NCBI RefSeq assembly: GCF_030553055.1
Contig: NZ_CP130713.1
Coordinates: 2,914,001 to 2,978,000 of the forward strand
Direction: 5' to 3'
Length of the DNA: 64,000 nt
Source of the DNA: Streptomyces sp. XD-27
GTDB taxonomy: Bacteria > Actinomycetota > Actinomycetes > Streptomycetales > Streptomycetaceae
Position numbers and translations under genes: made by a program. Below, piece after piece: positions 61,806-64,000 of the stretch. Position 1 is the first letter of the stretch; every line of letters starts with the position of its first letter. The notes beneath the pieces are model-generated. The model did no database searches, was not told the DNA's origin, and worked only from the letters and a program-made list of their open reading frames with translations.

Positions 61806-63074
61806 CTACGCGTAGTCCGCGTACTTGCTCTCCGCCGCCGGGTCCAGCGCCAGCCGGTACCCGCGCTTGACCACCGTCTGGATGAGCTTCGGCGCGCCGA
61901 GCGCGCTCCGCAGCCGGGCCATCGCCGTCTCCACGGCGTGCTCGTCGCGCCCCCCGCCGGGCAGCGCGCGCAGCAGGTCGGCGCGCGCGACCACCCAGCC
62001 CGGGCGGCGGGCCAGGGTCCGCAGCAGGGCCATCCCCGCCGGGGGCACGGTGCGCAGTTCCCCGTCCACCACGACCGCGTGGCCGCGGATCTCCAGCCGC
62101 CGCCCGGCGACGGGCAACGGCCGGACGCGAGCGGGCAGTTCGGCGGTCAGCAGCTGGACGAGGGGGCCGAGCCGGAACCGTTCGGGCTGGCTGGTCGGGA
62201 TGTCGTGGGCTTCGAGCGGCAGCGCGGTGACGGGGCCGACGCAGGCGGGCAGGACGTCGTGGCGCAGCGCGTCGAGGAGTTCGCCGAGCATGCCGCGCCG
62301 CTGGGCCCGGTCCAGCAGGCTGGCGGCGGCGGGCGCGCTGGTGAAGGTGACAGCGTCCAGGGCGCGGGCCACGGTCGCGTCCAGCAGCCGGTCGACGGGG
62401 CCGATGTCCTCCGGCGGCATCCAGCGGTACACGGGGACGCCGACGACCTCGGCGCCACCGGCCCGGAGCGCTTCGACGAAGCCGGGCAGCGGTTCGCCGT
62501 GCAGTTGGATGGCGACCCGGCGGCCTCTGACGCCGTCCTCCAGCAGCCGGTCCAGCACCTCGGCCATCGACTCGGAGGCGGGCGACCACTCCTCGGTCAG
62601 CCCGGCGGCCCGGATCGCACCGCGCACCTTGGGGCCGCGGGCGAGCAGCCGTACGCCGCGCAGCCGTTCCAGCAGCGCGTCGCCCACGCCCCAGCCGTCG
62701 GCGGCCTCGATCCAGCCGCGGAAGCCGATGGCGGTGGTGGCGACGACGACGTCGGGGGCGTCGTCGATGAGCTGCTTGGTGGCGGTCAGAAGTTCGGCGT
62801 CGTCGGGGAGCGGGACGATACGGAGGGCGGGCGCGTGCAGCACGGCGGCACCGCGCCGCCGCAGCAGGGCGCCGAGCTCGTCGGCGCGGCGGGCGGCCGT
62901 GACCCCCACGGTGAACCCGGCGAGCGGCCCGGGCCCGGCGGTGTCACCGGGCCGCGTGCCGAGTCGGCTCTCCGGGGGCGTCCGCCGCCCGGTGTCCGGC
63001 TCGGTTCCCAGCTCGGTGTCCTGTTGTCGCGTGTCTTGTCGCGTGTCCTGTCGCGTGTCCTGCTGTCCGTGCAT
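61806..63074 (-). CDS. Uroporphyrinogen-III synthase-like / winged-helix transcriptional regulator
   Basis: 422 residues. After a repeated N-terminus (RQDTRQDTRQQDTELG), a HemD-like domain (AGFTVGVTAARRADELGALL, RRVAIQLHGEPLPGFVEALR, VTFTSAPAAASLLDRAQRRG) is joined to an OmpR-type winged helix (LRTVPPAGMALLRTLARRPG, VETAMARLRSALGAPKLIQT, VVKRGYRLALDP). This HemD-wHTH fusion is the type found beside nitrate/nitrite genes in actinobacteria, such as Rv0260c next to narK3 in M. tuberculosis. The NarK-type gene directly upstream on the same strand repeats that pairing. Regulation of nitrate/nitrite assimilation is inferred. Confidence 0.9.
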   Translation of the reverse strand: MHGQQDTRQDTRQDTRQQDTELGTEPDTGRRTPPESRLGTRPGDTAGPGPLAGFTVGVTAARRADELGALLRRRGAAVLHAPALRIVPLPDDAELLTATKQLIDDAPDVVVATTAIGFRGWIEAADGWGVGDALLERLRGVRLLARGPKVRGAIRAAGLTEEWSPASESMAEVLDRLLEDGVRGRRVAIQLHGEPLPGFVEALRAGGAEVVGVPVYRWMPPEDIGPVDRLLDATVARALDAVTFTSAPAAASLLDRAQRRGMLGELLDALRHDVLPACVGPVTALPLEAHDIPTSQPERFRLGPLVQLLTAELPARVRPLPVAGRRLEIRGHAVVVDGELRTVPPAGMALLRTLARRPGWVVARADLLRALPGGGRDEHAVETAMARLRSALGAPKLIQTVVKRGYRLALDPAAESKYADYA

Positions 63075-63249
63075 GGTTCTCGTCCCGATCCGCTGTGGTC
63101 AGCGCGTCCTGACGGGGTCCGCGTTTCCCGCGGAGATCCTGGGCGGAGTCCGCGACCCTGGTTGGCCTGGTGGAACCCGGGTGGAGTCCGCAATCCTGCC
63201 GACGGGGCGTGTCGGACGCGGTTCCGCGCGGTTTCCCCGGTGTTACGGA

Positions 63250-63281
63250 CGTACGGTCCGACCGAGCGGCCGGACCGTACG
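63250..63281 (-). terminator. Hairpin terminator of the NarK-type gene
   Basis: A perfect 11-bp stem CGTACGGTCCG (63250-63260) / CGGACCGTACG (63271-63281) with a 10-nt loop, 22 bp after the stop codon at 63303. It separates the transporter from the regulator gene at least partly. Confidence 0.75.
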
Positions 63282-63302
63282 CCCCCTCCCCCGTGTGGCG
63301 GC

Positions 63303-64000
63303 TCACACGTCCGCGTAGGCGGGCTGCCGGGGCGCCGCGGCGGCTTCGGCGGTGACGTCGGCGACCGGCGGCGCGGCCGGGACCGCGGCCCGCCGCAGGT
63401 ATACGGCCCAGGTCAGCACCGAGCACACCGCGTAGAAGGCGAGGAAGGAGACGAAGGCGGGGGTGCCGGAGTGGGCGGTGAGGAAGGACTGGCGGAAGGC
63501 GAGGTTGATGCCGAGCCCGCCGAGCGCGCCGACCGCGCCGATCAGCCCCATGGCCGCGCCGGACAGCCGCCGCCCGTAGACCGCGGCCTCCTCGCCCGCC
63601 ATGCCGCGAGCGACGGCCTTGGCCTGGAAGATGGCGGGGATCATCTTGTACGTGGAGCCGTTGCCGAGGCCGGAGAGGACGAACAGCGCGATGAACCCGA
63701 CCAGGAAGACGGGCAGGGACCGCTCGGCGGAGGCGTAGACGACCACGAGCGTCGCGGCGGCCATCGCGGCGAAGTTGCCGAGGGTGATCCGGGCGCCTCC
63801 GTACGCGTCGGCCAGCCGCCCGCCGACCGGCCGGATCAGCGAGCCCAGCAGCGGCCCGATGAAGGTGAGCGAGGCGGCCTGCAGCGGGGTGCGGTCGAAC
63901 TGGTTCTGCAGGACGAGCCCGAAGGCGAAGCTGTACCCGATGAACGACCCGAAGGTGCCGATGTAGAGGAAGGACATGATCCAGGTGTGCGGGTCCCTGG
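63303..64000 (-). CDS. NarK-type nitrate/nitrite MFS transporter (N-terminus outside window)
   Basis: The C-terminal 232 residues of a major facilitator. The frame is open to the window edge (RDPHTWIMSFLYIGTFGSFI), so the start lies beyond 64000. SFAFGLVLQNQFDRTPLQAA, IGPLLGSLIRPVGGRLADAY and FIALFVLSGLGNGSTYKMIP are signatures of the NNP family, which imports nitrate or exports nitrite. About six membrane helices are seen here. The C-terminal tail is cytoplasmic and Ala/Pro-rich. Its neighbour is a HemD-like regulator known to accompany narK genes. Confidence 0.92.
   Translation of the reverse strand, partial: RDPHTWIMSFLYIGTFGSFIGYSFAFGLVLQNQFDRTPLQAASLTFIGPLLGSLIRPVGGRLADAYGGARITLGNFAAMAAATLVVVYASAERSLPVFLVGFIALFVLSGLGNGSTYKMIPAIFQAKAVARGMAGEEAAVYGRRLSGAAMGLIGAVGALGGLGINLAFRQSFLTAHSGTPAFVSFLAFYAVCSVLTWAVYLRRAAVPAAPPVADVTAEAAAAPRQPAYADV

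Noticed and set aside
61457..61870. Plus-strand frame with GGAGTVRGAGGADPVRGG repeats
   Set aside because: It is the translation of noncoding tandem repeats and runs antisense into the HemD-like gene; no ribosome site or family resemblance.

Overview
The window is high-GC actinobacterial DNA and almost certainly comes from a Streptomyces chromosome. It has an SsgA-like sporulation protein, very strong G/C at third codon positions, TTG/GTG starts, many GTGA/ATGA gene overlaps, a HelD-type RNA polymerase motor, an ECF sigma/anti-sigma pair, a DUF3039 protein and a MurA-HU-malic enzyme stretch. No insertion sequence, prophage, CRISPR array or rRNA was seen. There is one tRNA, tRNA-Cys(GCA) at 22100-22174.

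Layout. 1-8 kb: end of a nicotinamidase gene, a secreted M6 metalloprotease, three consecutive RDD-family membrane proteins and an SsgA-like protein. 8-16.6 kb: a GlcD-like FAD oxidase, hppD with a divergent Lrp/AsnC regulator, an ArsR regulator behind a clear operator, a membrane-anchored Lon-like (S16) protease, an IclR regulator and a DEAD/DEAH helicase. 16.7-22 kb: a PucR-type regulator divergent from an HSL-type hydrolase, then a sulfur module (LysR, cysteine dioxygenase, YeiH-type exporter). 22-26.5 kb: tRNA-Cys followed by a single-module C-A-T-TE NRPS. 26.5-33.9 kb: a three-subunit molybdenum-hydroxylase operon whose Fe-S subunit carries a giant low-complexity N-terminus and whose Mo subunit lacks the canonical catalytic glutamate. 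34-43 kb: GH20 hexosaminidase, secreted protein, MFS exporter with divergent regulator, an HIBADH-type reductase with divergent LysR, a DUF1648/GntR pair and a sterol-desaturase-like enzyme. 43-49 kb: an operon of response regulator, histidine kinase, GT2-GtrA and GT39 glycosyltransferases. 49-52.6 kb: small regulators, a secreted metzincin with a lipoprotein, and YqgE. 52.8-59 kb: murA, hup, malic enzyme, helD. 59-64 kb: anti-sigma/ECF sigma pair, CGNR protein, a HemD-like/winged-helix regulator and the end of a NarK-type transporter.

A point that changes how the window should be read: five genes (RDD protein at 4671-5404, ArsR at 11603-12222, helicase at 14467-16262, NRPS at 22409-26475, Fe-S subunit at 28840-32687) are each split between two frames. 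In every case one extra G/C in a short homopolymer would restore a full-length protein. All five errors have the same direction (one base missing), so I read them as sequencing deletions rather than five pseudogenes. Coordinates below span the restored genes.

The most unusual biology is the molybdenum-hydroxylase-like operon. The cysteine-centred neighbourhood (cysteine dioxygenase, sulfite/sulfate-type exporter, cysteine-rich LysR, tRNA-Cys, orphan NRPS) is a second region worth attention.
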